Shown here in pieces: positions 23,662 through 33,869 of a stretch of DNA of 64,000 nucleotides (position 1 is the stretch's first letter; each line of letters opens with the position of its first letter). The stretch is from Campylobacterota bacterium (GTDB lineage: Bacteria > Bdellovibrionota > Bacteriovoracia > Bacteriovoracales > Bacteriovoracaceae). The stretch is from the NCBI GenBank assembly GCA_003650125.1, contig QNFX01000003.1:1-64000 (forward strand), written 5' to 3'. The translations under genes were made by a program, and so were the position numbers. The notes below the pieces were generated by a model, which made no database searches, had not been told where the DNA came from, and saw nothing but the letters and a program-made list of their open reading frames with translations.

Positions 23662-24552
23662 CTATCCTTTCTTTTTCATGGAGAGACAAAACCTTCTAGG
23701 TGCTGGGTGTCCCTCAATCGTTTTGGTCGGGTCCTCAGGATCAAGAAAGTCGATTAGCGATTGTTTTCCCGACCACTTAGTGGTTCTTTGCTCTTTTGGT
23801 GTTAGCAGAGTGTCTGCGATCACTTCTATGTCACAAAATTTTGTTTTGTGGGCCCAAGCTATTAAGCAGTTTAAGGTAGGGACAAACCAGATATTTTTCA
23901 TCTTGGCATAGCGATCCATGGGACAGAGTGCAACAGGCGCAACACCTGGAATTCCTATAGTTTCCAAAATAACCTGTCCCCCAGGTCTTAAGGCATTTTT
24001 AATATCTAAAAGTTGTTGGATGGGGTGACGGTGGTGATAGATAATCCCCATGGAAAAAATGGTATCAAAAAATTCATTGAAATGATTTAAATGCTCAACC
24101 CCAAGCATTTCAAAATGAACATTGGGTGCTTTAAAGAAGTTTTGGATAAAATTAAACTGAGTTTGATAGTGAAGGACAGGATCTATACCCAAAACTAAAC
24201 TGGGGCTTTGCTCTGCCATCTTAAACATATAATAGCCATTATTACAGCCAATATCGAGTACTCGCTTTCCCTGCAAAGGAGCAAGATGATTTTTAATTCT
24301 CTCCCATTTCAAATCTGATCTCCACTCTGCATCGAGGGTAAGACCAGGCAAATCAATAGGCCCTTTTCTCCAAGGAATTAAATCCTTCGCAAGAGTTTCT
24401 ATTTCATCAAAGGTATTAGTATCTGGGAGCTTTGCCAAAACATCGGAATAATTTTTTGAACTGGGACGGTTAATCCAAGCATTTCTATCACTGATAATGT
24501 TATTAATAGATTCAAGGTCAATATTTGCATGGCCCTCAAGATATTGGGTCAT
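23662..24552 (-). CDS. cmoB: tRNA U34 carboxymethyltransferase CmoB, 296 aa
   Basis: CmoB transfers the carboxymethyl group from carboxy-SAM to 5-hydroxyuridine at position 34 of tRNAs, completing cmo5U and widening wobble decoding. Motifs are LKWERIKNHLAPLQGKRVLD, IGCNNGYYMF (the Asn-Asn variant that recognises carboxy-SAM), FSMGIIYHHRHP and KSLIDFLDPEDPTKTIEG-like KQSLIDFLDPEDPTKTIEG near the end. The start overlaps the cmoA stop by 4 bases (ATGA). Confidence 0.95.
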   Translation of the reverse strand: MTQYLEGHANIDLESINNIISDRNAWINRPSSKNYSDVLAKLPDTNTFDEIETLAKDLIPWRKGPIDLPGLTLDAEWRSDLKWERIKNHLAPLQGKRVLDIGCNNGYYMFKMAEQSPSLVLGIDPVLHYQTQFNFIQNFFKAPNVHFEMLGVEHLNHFNEFFDTIFSMGIIYHHRHPIQQLLDIKNALRPGGQVILETIGIPGVAPVALCPMDRYAKMKNIWFVPTLNCLIAWAHKTKFCDIEVIADTLLTPKEQRTTKWSGKQSLIDFLDPEDPTKTIEGHPAPRRFCLSMKKKG

Positions 24553-25277
24553 TTGACCCCCAGGTAGCAGGCAAAGTTATACCATCTAAACAGGACCTCC
24601 ACACGGGAGAATCCGGCCATTTTTAAAAGTTCAATTTGATTGTTTGGAGTGATGGGAACTAATACGTTTTCAAGCGCCTCTCGTTTTTGGGCTATTTCAA
24701 GCTCAGAGTAACCATTTCTTCTTTTGAAATCGTAATAGAGATCAATTAGCAAATCATCAATAAAGTTATCTTCGGCCTTTATCTTCTCACTTAAAATAAA
24801 AACGCCACCCGGGCGAAGGGAGTCATAGATCTTATTTAAAAGTTCCGGCCTTTTTATAGGGTTAATAAATTGGAGAGTGTAATTCATGACGGTGAGCCCT
24901 GAAGGCCCAAGCTCTATTTTTTCCAGATCATCACATGTCAGAGTGGCATTTGAGATTCCACTAAGCTTTTTTTGGCAATTATTAAGCATGGCCTGGGAGT
25001 TATCGACACCTACTATCTCAAAATATTGATCGGGGAATTTTTCTTTAATGAAATCATGGAGGATTTTTATGGTGGTTCCTGTAGAGCAACCAAGGTCATA
25101 GATTCGATCCCCTGGCATGAAGGATTTACCTAGAACATCTAGGATGATCTTATGGATCTCCTTGTAAAAGGGGACTGATCTTTCCACCATATCATCGAAC
25201 ACATCAGCGACCTCCTGGTTAAAACTGAAGGGTTCAATGGCCCGCTTTCGCTTAAAGAGATTATCTGTTTCCAACAT
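24549..25277 (-). CDS. cmoA: Carboxy-S-adenosyl-L-methionine synthase CmoA, 242 aa
   Basis: CmoA makes carboxy-SAM from SAM and prephenate for CmoB. The start is placed at ATG 25277 because MLETDNLFKRKRAIEPFSF aligns with the short N-terminus of E. coli CmoA (DTLF motif); an in-frame TTG at 25331 would give 18 unmatched residues. Neither has a strong ribosome site. Motifs: VADVFDDMVERSVPFYKEI, IYDLGCSTGTT and TVMNYTLQFI. It is first of the cmoA-cmoB-egtD operon. Confidence 0.93.
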   Translation of the reverse strand: MLETDNLFKRKRAIEPFSFNQEVADVFDDMVERSVPFYKEIHKIILDVLGKSFMPGDRIYDLGCSTGTTIKILHDFIKEKFPDQYFEIVGVDNSQAMLNNCQKKLSGISNATLTCDDLEKIELGPSGLTVMNYTLQFINPIKRPELLNKIYDSLRPGGVFILSEKIKAEDNFIDDLLIDLYYDFKRRNGYSELEIAQKREALENVLVPITPNNQIELLKMAGFSRVEVLFRWYNFACYLGVK

Positions 25278-25404
25278 AAGGGGATTATGTATAGCATTAA
25301 TCAGTGAAAGTACAATTTTGTAGCGTGTCAAATCCTTTATTATTTGGTCTTAATCTTCTATACTGGGCCATTCTTAAAATGACACAATCTTTCGAGGAAA
25401 AACT

Positions 25405-28068
25405 ATGGATGAATTTAAAAAGACCTTAAAGGTAGGCGATAAGTCTTACTCTTACTATAGTCTGGCCGCGGCCAAAGAAAAAGGCCTAACAGACATTGAT
25501 CGACTTCCAAAAAGTTTAAAGGTTCTTCTTGAAAATCAACTTAGAAATCACGATGGAATAAATGTAACTTTTGAAGACTCAAAGGCCCTAAACGACTGGG
25601 TTAAAAATAAAACATCAGATAGAGAAATTAATTATTATCCCGCTAGAGTCGTCATGCAGGATTTTACCGGAGTTCCTGGTGTTGTAGATCTTGCTGCTTG
25701 TCGTGAGGGAATGGTTGCTTTAGGGGGAATGCCTCAAGACATTAATCCTCTCTCTCAAGTGGACCTAGTTATTGATCACTCAGTTTCTGTCGAAAATTTT
25801 GGAACTAAAGAGGCCTTTGAAGAAAATGTTAAAGTTGAATACGATAGAAATAAAGAAAGATATCAATTTTTAAAGTGGGGCCAGAAGGCATTTAAAAACT
25901 TTAGAGTTGTTCCTCCGGGAACTGGAATTATTCACCAAGTAAACCTTGAATACCTTGCCAATGTGGTCTGGACCAAAGATGAAAATGGTGAAACTTTTGC
26001 TTATCCAGACACTTGTGTCGGTACCGACAGTCACACCACCATGATTAATGGGCTGTCCGTATTAGGTTGGGGTGTTGGAGGAATTGAGGCCGAAGCGGCA
26101 ATGCTAGGTCAGCCAGTAACTATGCTAATCCCCGATGTTGTAGGATTTAAACTAAAAGGAAAACTTCCTGAAGGTTCAACGGCAACAGATTTAGTTCTCT
26201 ACGTTGTTGAACTTCTTCGAGCACATGGCGTGGTCGGGAAATTTGTAGAATTTTTTGGGCCTGGGATGAGAGACCTCTCTCTTGCAGATAGAGCGACTCT
26301 TGCTAATATGGCCCCAGAGTATGGAGCAACTTGTGGCTTTTTTCCCATTGATGAAAAGACCATTGATTATTTAAAACTCTCTAGTAGAGATGAAAAAACT
26401 ATTAAGCTTGTTGAAGCATACGCTAAAGAGCAAGGACTTTGGGCCGATAAAAATGATTCAGACCCTGTCTTCACCTCAGTGGTAGAATTTGATATTTCCA
26501 CTGTTCTCCCCAGTATTTCAGGGCCTAAGAGACCGCAGGATAGAATTCTATTAAGCGACGCGTCCTCTGCTTTTGAAAAAGAGCTAAAAGAGGAATTTGC
26601 GGTAAGTGAAGACAAACCAGTGGCCGTCAAAGGAAAGGATTTTACCATTAACCATGGTGATGTCATGGTTGCTGCCATAACTTCTTGTACCAACACCTCA
26701 AATCCATCAGTTATGCTGGCGGCAGGTATCCTGGCGAAGAAGGCCCATGAAAAAGGGCTCACTGTTAGGCCTTGGGTTAAGACTTCTCTGGCCCCAGGCT
26801 CAAAAGTTGTTACAGATTATTTGGAAAAAGCGGGGCTCCAAGAGCATCTGGATGCTCTTGGATATAACTTAGTCGGTTACGGTTGTACTACCTGTATTGG
26901 AAACTCAGGTCCTCTAGCTCCAGAGCTATCAAAAGCAATTAATGAAAACAAACTTGTGTCCACCTCTGTTCTTTCTGGAAATAGAAACTTTGAAGGAAGG
27001 ATTAGTCCAGATATTCGTGCCAACTACTTGATGTCACCTCCTCTTGTTGTTGCTTATTCAATAGCAGGAACCATGAGACTGGATATTGTTAAAGAGCCTC
27101 TAGGAAAAGATAAAGAGGGGAATGATGTTTACTTAAAAGATATCTGGCCTTCTAGTGAAGAAGTTAACCAGGCCTTACACAATGATTTAAATGCTGAAAT
27201 GTTTAGATCAAGATATGCCAACGTCTTTGATGGAGATGAGCATTGGCAAGCGGTGGAAACCACCACCAGTGAACTCTATAAATGGGACAAGGAAAGTACT
27301 TACGTAAGAAGGCCTACCTTTTTTGATAATATTAATGAAGGAGTAAAAAATACTTTTGAAGTTAAGAAAGCGAGAGTTTTAGCACTGCTTGGTGATTCAG
27401 TTACAACTGATCATATCTCTCCCGCTGGTTCAATACTTAAAGATGGCCCGGCAGGAGTTTATCTCACTGAACATGGGGTAAAACCTTATGACTTTAACTC
27501 TTTTGGATCGAGAAGAGGAAATCATGAAGTGATGATGAGAGGAACTTTTGCCAATATCAGAATTAGAAATGAACTTGTTCCAGGTGTTGAAGGTGGTTAT
27601 ACTCTTCACATTCCATCAAATAAACAGATGAGCATCTATGATGCATCTATGAAGTACCAAGCAGATAATACTCCTTTAGTAATCATCGCGGGAAAAGAGT
27701 ATGGAACTGGCTCTTCTCGAGACTGGGCGGCAAAGGGAACCCTTCTCCAAGGTGTAAAGGCCGTAGTTTGTGAAAGCTTTGAAAGAATTCACCGATCAAA
27801 CTTAATCGGTATGGGAGTTATGCCACTTGAGTTTCCGCAAGGGGTAACAAGAAAGACTCTTAACTTAACAGGAAAAGAATTTATCTCGCTTGAAACTTCT
27901 GGATCCTTAACTCCAGGTTTTAATATGACCATGTTTATCGAAAGAGAAGATGGAACGACAGACTCTGTAGATCTTATATCTCGAGTCGATACTGCAGGAG
28001 AGATGGAATATTTTAAAAACGGCGGGATTTTACAATACGTTTTAAGGCGAATTAATAATGAAAAATAA
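25405..28068 (+). CDS. acnA: Aconitate hydratase A, 887 aa
   Basis: TCA-cycle enzyme interconverting citrate and isocitrate with a [4Fe-4S] cluster. The cluster ligands are in [12 protein letters not shown] and [34 protein letters not shown], and the swivelling-domain [15 protein letters not shown], confirm the AcnA/IRP branch. The length is normal. The start has GAGGAAAAACT upstream. The last 11 bases overlap galE. It complements citrate synthase at 57.7 kb. In other bacteria apo-aconitase also binds mRNA. Confidence 0.97.
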   Translation: MDEFKKTLKVGDKSYSYYSLAAAKEKGLTDIDRLPKSLKVLLENQLRNHDGINVTFEDSKALNDWVKNKTSDREINYYPARVVMQDFTGVPGVVDLAACREGMVALGGMPQDINPLSQVDLVIDHSVSVENFGTKEAFEENVKVEYDRNKERYQFLKWGQKAFKNFRVVPPGTGIIHQVNLEYLANVVWTKDENGETFAYPDTCVGTDSHTTMINGLSVLGWGVGGIEAEAAMLGQPVTMLIPDVVGFKLKGKLPEGSTATDLVLYVVELLRAHGVVGKFVEFFGPGMRDLSLADRATLANMAPEYGATCGFFPIDEKTIDYLKLSSRDEKTIKLVEAYAKEQGLWADKNDSDPVFTSVVEFDISTVLPSISGPKRPQDRILLSDASSAFEKELKEEFAVSEDKPVAVKGKDFTINHGDVMVAAITSCTNTSNPSVMLAAGILAKKAHEKGLTVRPWVKTSLAPGSKVVTDYLEKAGLQEHLDALGYNLVGYGCTTCIGNSGPLAPELSKAINENKLVSTSVLSGNRNFEGRISPDIRANYLMSPPLVVAYSIAGTMRLDIVKEPLGKDKEGNDVYLKDIWPSSEEVNQALHNDLNAEMFRSRYANVFDGDEHWQAVETTTSELYKWDKESTYVRRPTFFDNINEGVKNTFEVKKARVLALLGDSVTTDHISPAGSILKDGPAGVYLTEHGVKPYDFNSFGSRRGNHEVMMRGTFANIRIRNELVPGVEGGYTLHIPSNKQMSIYDASMKYQADNTPLVIIAGKEYGTGSSRDWAAKGTLLQGVKAVVCESFERIHRSNLIGMGVMPLEFPQGVTRKTLNLTGKEFISLETSGSLTPGFNMTMFIEREDGTTDSVDLISRVDTAGEMEYFKNGGILQYVLRRINNEK

Positions 28069-29044
28069 AATTCTAGTTGTTGGAGGGGCCGGCTACATTG
28101 GCTCCCACGTGGTCAAGCTTTTAGGAGAAGATGGGTACGAGATCCTAATCTTAGATAATCTTTCGACTGGAAATAAAGAAGCGATAACCTATGGTGAGCT
28201 TATAGTCGGTGAACTGGCCGATGGAAAGCTTCTTGATTCAATTTTCATGGAACACAAGATAGATGCAGTCATGCATTTTGCGGGAAGTATTGTAGTTCCT
28301 GAGTCAGTAGAAAAACCATTAGAGTATTACAAAAATAACACTGCCAATGCCTTGCTACTTCTGCAAAAATGCAAAGAACATAAGGTTGAAAATTTCATTT
28401 TTTCTTCAACCGCTGCAGTTTATGGAGAAGGGGCCAATCGACCTGTTAAGGAAAATGACCCGGTTAACCCTATTAATCCTTATGGAAGATCCAAACTCAT
28501 GGTTGAGTGGATGTTAGAGGATATTTCTAAGGCATGGGAAGATTTTAATTATATTACCTTGAGATATTTTAACGTGGCGGGTGCGGATCCGGATGGACGA
28601 ATTGGCCAATCTTCTCCTATATGTACTCATTTGATAAAAAGAGCAGCTCTGACCGCCTTAGGGAAAATAGATGAACTGCAAGTTTTTGGTACTGATTATG
28701 ATACGACCGATGGAACCTGTATAAGAGATTATATTCATATAACAGATCTATCCCAGGCCCATTTAGATGCTCTCGCATATCTTATTAAGGAAAAAAAATC
28801 ACATGTTCTAAATTGTGGCTATGGTGTTGGTCATTCAGTTAATGAAGTTGTCGCCACCATGAAAGAGGTCTCAGGTGTAGATTTTAAAGCAAATCCAGCA
28901 GATAGAAGAGCTGGTGATCCTCCTTTTTTAATGTCTAACCCAGAAAAGATAAAAAGCTTACTAGGTTGGATTCCAAAATATGATTCCCTTAACTTTATGG
29001 TTGAGTCGGCCCTAAATTGGGAAAAACATCTACATAAAAGGTAG
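28058..29044 (+). CDS. galE: UDP-glucose 4-epimerase, 328 aa
   Basis: Interconverts UDP-glucose and UDP-galactose for envelope polysaccharides. The Rossmann loop [10 protein letters not shown], the Ser/Thr in [10 protein letters not shown], the Tyr-x3-Lys pair YGRSK, and [13 protein letters not shown] are the GalE signatures; the length is normal. The start overlaps acnA by 11 bases, implying coupled translation. A desulfurase gene follows 5 bases later. Confidence 0.95.
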   Translation: MKNKILVVGGAGYIGSHVVKLLGEDGYEILILDNLSTGNKEAITYGELIVGELADGKLLDSIFMEHKIDAVMHFAGSIVVPESVEKPLEYYKNNTANALLLLQKCKEHKVENFIFSSTAAVYGEGANRPVKENDPVNPINPYGRSKLMVEWMLEDISKAWEDFNYITLRYFNVAGADPDGRIGQSSPICTHLIKRAALTALGKIDELQVFGTDYDTTDGTCIRDYIHITDLSQAHLDALAYLIKEKKSHVLNCGYGVGHSVNEVVATMKEVSGVDFKANPADRRAGDPPFLMSNPEKIKSLLGWIPKYDSLNFMVESALNWEKHLHKR

Positions 29045-29049
29045 GCCTC

Positions 29050-30186
29050 ATGCTTTATCTAGACTATGCTGCCACGGCCCCCGTTAGGGGACAGGCACTT
29101 AAAGTATTAAAAGAAAAATTTACCAATGATTTTGCCAATCCTTCTTCATCTCATAAGTTGGGAAGAAAAATTAATAAAGAGATTGAAGCGATTAGAGAAG
29201 GGTTTATTAAATCTCTAAATGGCGATAAATATCACTTTATATTTACTTCTTCGGCAACCGAATCAAATAATATGGTGATTAAGGGACTCGATTATGTAAA
29301 AGGTGATCAGGTATGGGTTTCATTTGGAGATCATCCCAGTGTTTTGGCACCGGTAAAAACACTAGAGACATTTGGGGTGAAGATTGTTGGTATTCCTACC
29401 GACTCTTATGGGAGAGTCGATGAGGAAAAATTAATTTTTTCATTAAATGAGTCAGTTAAATTAATTATTTTAACTCATGTGAATAATTTAAGCGGTAATT
29501 ATATAGATGTTGTTTCTCTTGCTAGAAAAATTAAAAAAACCAGGCCAGATGTTTTTATTCATGTGGATGCGGTACAAGGTTTTGGCAAGTACCCCCTTGA
29601 TTTAAGTGGAGCAGAAGTGGACTCAATCTCCGTTTCGGCACATAAAATTGGTGGGCCTAAGGGGATTTCAGGCCTTTATATTTTAAAAAATAAAACGATT
29701 AATCCTCTGCTTGATGGTGGCGGGCAGGAGTATGGACTTAGGTCTTCAACCCTTGCCGGCCCTTTAATGTTTTCTTTTTATGAGGCGTACAAAGAGATAT
29801 CGCATGACCAAAAGAAACATTTTGAATATGTAAAAATACTTTATGAAAAAGTTAAAGAAATGCTTGGAGATAATATTCCTGGGGTTTTATTTCCTTTTCC
29901 TTACGGTGGTCCTTTTATCTTAACTATGATTATTCCTGAATTACCTAGTGATGTATTAGTACGACATCTTGAGATGATCGATATCTTTGTCGCAAGTTCT
30001 TCAGCATGCTCTTCCAAAGTGAAAGGTTTTAATCCAACCTTTCAAGCTTTAGGAATAGATGAAAAATATCATAAAAATGTTATCAGAGTGTCTTTTAGTG
30101 AAATAGTTAAACTTGAAAGTATAGACTTTTTTATAGAAAAAGTTTTAGAAATATTAAACGATCTAACCTTCTTAAAGAAAAAATAA
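29050..30186 (+). CDS. Cysteine desulfurase (NifS/IscS family), 378 aa
   Basis: PLP enzyme taking sulfur from cysteine as an enzyme-bound persulfide. LDYAATAPV, the HVDAVQGFGKYPLDL strand and PLP-lysine in VSAHKIGGPKG are visible, and the catalytic Cys is in ASSSACSSKVKG. It directly precedes thiI (2 bases), like the dedicated NifZ-ThiI pair of Bacillus. So it probably feeds 4-thiouridine formation rather than general cluster assembly. No iscU/sufU is adjacent. Confidence 0.92.
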   Translation: MLYLDYAATAPVRGQALKVLKEKFTNDFANPSSSHKLGRKINKEIEAIREGFIKSLNGDKYHFIFTSSATESNNMVIKGLDYVKGDQVWVSFGDHPSVLAPVKTLETFGVKIVGIPTDSYGRVDEEKLIFSLNESVKLIILTHVNNLSGNYIDVVSLARKIKKTRPDVFIHVDAVQGFGKYPLDLSGAEVDSISVSAHKIGGPKGISGLYILKNKTINPLLDGGGQEYGLRSSTLAGPLMFSFYEAYKEISHDQKKHFEYVKILYEKVKEMLGDNIPGVLFPFPYGGPFILTMIIPELPSDVLVRHLEMIDIFVASSSACSSKVKGFNPTFQALGIDEKYHKNVIRVSFSEIVKLESIDFFIEKVLEILNDLTFLKKK

Positions 30187-30188
30187 TT

Positions 30189-31394
30189 ATGTATAATGTA
30201 ATATTAATTAATGTTGATGAATTATGGTTGAAAGGTAAAAACCGAAATGTTTACTTTAAAACTTTAAAAACACATGCAAAAGATGTTCTAAAGAGTTACC
30301 ATCAGGGAAATCTTGATTTTTCTAATATATTGCAAAGACTTGTGATAAAATCTGAAACCAATTTTAGCGACGAGACAATTAAAGCTTTGGAATCCATACC
30401 GGGTATTCATTCTATAAATTTGGCCCGAGAAGTTGAAAAAGATTTAGATAAAGTACTTGCTGAGGCGATAGAAGAGTTTAAGCAAATAAAAAATAAAAAT
30501 TTCACTTTTAAAGTTTTTACTGCCAGGTCAGATAAAACATTTCCTCAAAATTCTATGGAAGTTAATAGATGGCTTGGACATCATCTTTTAGAAAACTTTC
30601 CGGATATAAAAGTTGATGTTCATGATCCAGAAGTAAGCTTGGAAGTAAAAATTCTTCCAGACTCGATTTTTATATCCACTAAGAAATTAATGGGGATTGG
30701 GGGGCAACCTCTAGGTGCTAGTGGCCACCTTGTAACTATGCTATCAGGGGGACTTGATTCACCTGTGGCCAGTTTTCTTATGGCCAAAAGAGGTTGTAAG
30801 CAAACTTTTGCCTTCTTTTATTCTTACCCATTTGTGGGTGAAGAGGTTCTGGATAAAATTTTAAAACTAACCAGTATTATTTCTAAATATCAAAGAAGAT
30901 GTAAGCTCTATATAATTCCCTTTGGGGAATTTCAAAAAATAATAACTAAAGAAGTTCGAGAAGAATATCGCACAGTAATGTTTAGAAAATTTATGATCGA
31001 TTGTTCTAATCTTCTGGCACAAAATGTAGGCGCCCAGGCAATTCTAACAGGAGACGCCTTGGGTCAGGTATCAAGCCAGACTATTGGAAATATCGCATTG
31101 CTTGATCAGGTTTCACAAAGACCCATTTTTAGACCCTTAATAGGATTTAATAAGGCGGAAATTGTTCAAGTCTCAAAAGAAATAGGTACCTACGAGACCT
31201 CAATTATTCCTCACGATGATGCCTGTAGCCTTTTTGCTCCGAAGCACCCGATTATTCGACCCAATGAAAAGTACTGGAATGACTTTACAAGAGATCATCC
31301 CTATACAGAAAACCTGATTAAATGCTTAGAGCAGGCAATGGTCTATGATGTCAATCTTAAGGGGGAAATTAATCCCATTGAGGCCAAAGATTAA
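30189..31394 (+). CDS. thiI: tRNA 4-thiouridine synthase ThiI (without rhodanese domain), 401 aa
   Basis: ThiI adenylates U8 of tRNA and installs sulfur, giving s4U. It shows an N-terminal ferredoxin-like/THUMP region, the PP-loop MLSGGLDSPVASFLMAKRGC, then ILTGDALGQVSSQTIGN and DACSLFAPKHPIIRP. There is no C-terminal rhodanese extension, so the length (401) matches the Bacillus type, which depends on a partner desulfurase; the preceding gene is such a partner. Confidence 0.95.
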   Translation: MYNVILINVDELWLKGKNRNVYFKTLKTHAKDVLKSYHQGNLDFSNILQRLVIKSETNFSDETIKALESIPGIHSINLAREVEKDLDKVLAEAIEEFKQIKNKNFTFKVFTARSDKTFPQNSMEVNRWLGHHLLENFPDIKVDVHDPEVSLEVKILPDSIFISTKKLMGIGGQPLGASGHLVTMLSGGLDSPVASFLMAKRGCKQTFAFFYSYPFVGEEVLDKILKLTSIISKYQRRCKLYIIPFGEFQKIITKEVREEYRTVMFRKFMIDCSNLLAQNVGAQAILTGDALGQVSSQTIGNIALLDQVSQRPIFRPLIGFNKAEIVQVSKEIGTYETSIIPHDDACSLFAPKHPIIRPNEKYWNDFTRDHPYTENLIKCLEQAMVYDVNLKGEINPIEAKD

Positions 31395-31461
31395 TTTTTG
31401 CTTTATCCTTTTTCCTTAGGGACTTATTATAAATAGAGGTTCTTTTCTTTTGGAGATGTTG

Positions 31462-33636
31462 ATGACTAAATTTGCCGTTCTTATTATTTCACTAATTATC
31501 ACAATTCAGGGTTTTGGCTATTCTGATCAGAAAAAGGCCCAGTTAATAGGCAATATTATAAAAAATGCCTTAGAAAATTATCATTATAGAGGACTTAAAA
31601 TTGATGATGATGTTTCTAAGAAGGCCTTCGGGGAATTTATTAAACGGATGGATTATTCCAAAACATTTTTATTAAAAAAAGATATAGCTAAATTAAAGAG
31701 ATACGAAAAAGATTTAGATGATCAATTAATTTCCGGTAAACATTCCTTTTTGAAGGAGGCCAAGAAGGCCATTGTAAAAAGGATTGAAAATATTGAGTCT
31801 TATCGTGAGAAAATTTTCAAAAAAAACTTTAACTTTTCTAAGACTGAATCAATTGAATTAGATCAAGAAAAAAGAACTTTTTTTACTACTGAAAAAGAAC
31901 TTAAAGATTATTGGCGCAAACTCTTTAAGCATGATGTCTTAATCAGATATATGGCCATGGTAGAAGAGAAAAGTGAGAACAAAAAAGATAAAGATAAAAA
32001 GAAAAAGAAAAAGAAAAAGAAAAAAGAAAAGAAATTAACAGATAAAGAAATGAGGGCCAAAGCAAAAGATGGAGTCAGCGAGAAATATGAGAAGTTTTTT
32101 AAAAGACTACTAGAAAGAAAAAATAATGTTTATCTAGAAGAGTTTTTAAATGCTTTCTCTCTAGTATATGACCCGCATACTAATTATCTAGCACCACAGA
32201 AAAAAGAAGATTTCGATATCGATATTTCTGGTAGTCTTGAGGGGATTGGGGCCGTTTTACAAGAAGATGGTGCCTATATAAAAGTTATCGAAATTGTTCC
32301 TGGTGGGGCCGCTTGGAGGCAGAAAGGTTTAGAAGTAGACGATCTAATTATGATGGTTGCCCAAGAAGATGGAGTTAAAAAAGATTTAGTGGGAATGAGA
32401 GTCGGCGAGGCCGTTCGTTATATTAGAGGTAAAAAAGGAACGAGGGTAAAACTTTTTGTTAAAAAAATTGATGGTAGCAGAAAGACTATTGAGATCACTA
32501 GAGATGTTGTCCATATTGCTGCCTCATTTGTTAAATCCTCTGTTTTACAAGATAAAAATCTAAAACTGAAAATAGGTTATATTCTAGTACCTAAGTTCTA
32601 CCGAGACTTTAACGCTAATAAGAGAAATTGCACCGAAGATGTACGGATAGAAATTAATCGTCTGAAAAGAAAAAAAGTAGATGGGATAATTTTAGATCTT
32701 CGAAATAATGGTGGAGGAGCGCTAGAAGATGCCAAGCTAATGTCTGGCCTTTTTATTAAAGATGGTCCCATTGTTCAAATTAGAAATCATAAGGGAGGGG
32801 TTGATGTTCTTGAAGATAATGAACCATCTATTATGTATAAGGGCCCACTTATAGTTATGATGAATAGATTTTCTGCCTCCGCTTCTGAGATTTTGGCCGG
32901 GGCCCTGCAAGATTATAAAAGGGCGCTTATTGTAGGGGGAGAGAATTCTCATGGAAAAGGCACAGTCCAGGCCGTACTCAATCTAAATCAAGGCCCGCTA
33001 CTTAGTATTTTTGGTAAAGATATGGGGGCCTTAAAGGTTACTATCCAGAAATTCTATAGAGTTACGGGGATTTCCACCCAATATAAAGGGGTCACTCCAG
33101 ATATTATCCTGCCTGATCCTTTTGGCTATACAAAGACTCGGGAGCAGGATTTAGATAATTCACTACCATGGGATCGGATTGGGGCCAGACCTTATACCCC
33201 TTGGACTAAGGCAAATTACTCAATAGATATTTTGAAAAAAAGAAGCGATGCAAGAGTAAAAAACAACCCACAATATAAAAAGTTGGTTGACAGTATTAAG
33301 TATTTAGAAAAAAAGATGGATGATACTAATTTTTCTTTAAATATTTCCAAGGCCAGACAGGAAGAGAAAGAGAATAAGAAAAAAATTAAGTCTTTTAAAA
33401 TTGAGAAGGAAAATAAAAATATTCTGATCTCTAATTTTGAAGCTTCTCTAAAACAGGCGATAAAACTTAGGCCTGGAGATGAGGAAAATTGGAAGACAGA
33501 ATTTGATGAGAAGAAGAAAAATTGGGTTAAAAGAATTAGGACGGACCTTAATTTGCAAGAATCTATGAACATTATCTATGACATGATAAATGTGCAGAAA
33601 GGGAAGAAAATTAGCGCTAATTTGCAAGGGAATTAA
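31462..33636 (+). CDS. Tail-specific periplasmic protease Prc/Tsp (S41), 724 aa
   Basis: The start is the ATG at 31462, six bases after GGAG; a TTG at 31450 overlaps the ribosome site. Signal peptide 1-20. Then the N-terminal Tsp domain (YHYRGLKIDDDVSKKAFGEF), a PDZ domain (about 240-335) and the S41 catalytic half: ILDLRNNGGGALEDA, NRFSASASEILAGALQDY with the serine, and SHGKGTVQ with the lysine. It degrades periplasmic proteins from their C-termini and often processes murein hydrolases. A long Lys tract at about 170-190 is inserted before the PDZ. Confidence 0.93.
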   Translation: MTKFAVLIISLIITIQGFGYSDQKKAQLIGNIIKNALENYHYRGLKIDDDVSKKAFGEFIKRMDYSKTFLLKKDIAKLKRYEKDLDDQLISGKHSFLKEAKKAIVKRIENIESYREKIFKKNFNFSKTESIELDQEKRTFFTTEKELKDYWRKLFKHDVLIRYMAMVEEKSENKKDKDKKKKKKKKKKEKKLTDKEMRAKAKDGVSEKYEKFFKRLLERKNNVYLEEFLNAFSLVYDPHTNYLAPQKKEDFDIDISGSLEGIGAVLQEDGAYIKVIEIVPGGAAWRQKGLEVDDLIMMVAQEDGVKKDLVGMRVGEAVRYIRGKKGTRVKLFVKKIDGSRKTIEITRDVVHIAASFVKSSVLQDKNLKLKIGYILVPKFYRDFNANKRNCTEDVRIEINRLKRKKVDGIILDLRNNGGGALEDAKLMSGLFIKDGPIVQIRNHKGGVDVLEDNEPSIMYKGPLIVMMNRFSASASEILAGALQDYKRALIVGGENSHGKGTVQAVLNLNQGPLLSIFGKDMGALKVTIQKFYRVTGISTQYKGVTPDIILPDPFGYTKTREQDLDNSLPWDRIGARPYTPWTKANYSIDILKKRSDARVKNNPQYKKLVDSIKYLEKKMDDTNFSLNISKARQEEKENKKKIKSFKIEKENKNILISNFEASLKQAIKLRPGDEENWKTEFDEKKKNWVKRIRTDLNLQESMNIIYDMINVQKGKKISANLQGN
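31975..32037 (+). repeat. Tandem AAAAAG-type repeat coding a lysine tract
   Basis: A run of near-identical AAAAAG and AAAGAT units codes for an almost pure Lys stretch inside the Tsp protease. Such a track is prone to slippage and ribosome pausing. Confidence 0.7.
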
Positions 33637-33638
33637 AA

Positions 33639-33869
33639 GTGATTGATACGCAGAATACAGATAAGATTTTAGAAATACTTGAAACACTTTCTGATGAAGA
33701 ATTATCAGTAAACCTATTAAAGGAATTTTCAGATAAAAATAAAAACTTTGGAAAATTACTTTTAAATCGTGATTCAAACCTTACCCATGATGAATGGAAG
33801 AAAAGGTGTGATGAGGCCCAAAAGGATATGGATGATTTTTTGGCCAAGATTGAATCATATAATTTTTAA
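33639..33869 (+). CDS. Hypothetical small acidic protein, 76 aa
   Basis: Not recognised. It begins with GTG 2 bases after the protease stop, with AAGGG at 8 bases spacing, and ends directly against the ATG of the following glycosyltransferase. It is acidic and helical, with no membrane segment or cysteine; TLSDEELSVNLLKEF may be an amphipathic helix. The tight packing in an operon supports a real gene. Confidence 0.65.
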   Translation: MIDTQNTDKILEILETLSDEELSVNLLKEFSDKNKNFGKLLLNRDSNLTHDEWKKRCDEAQKDMDDFLAKIESYNF

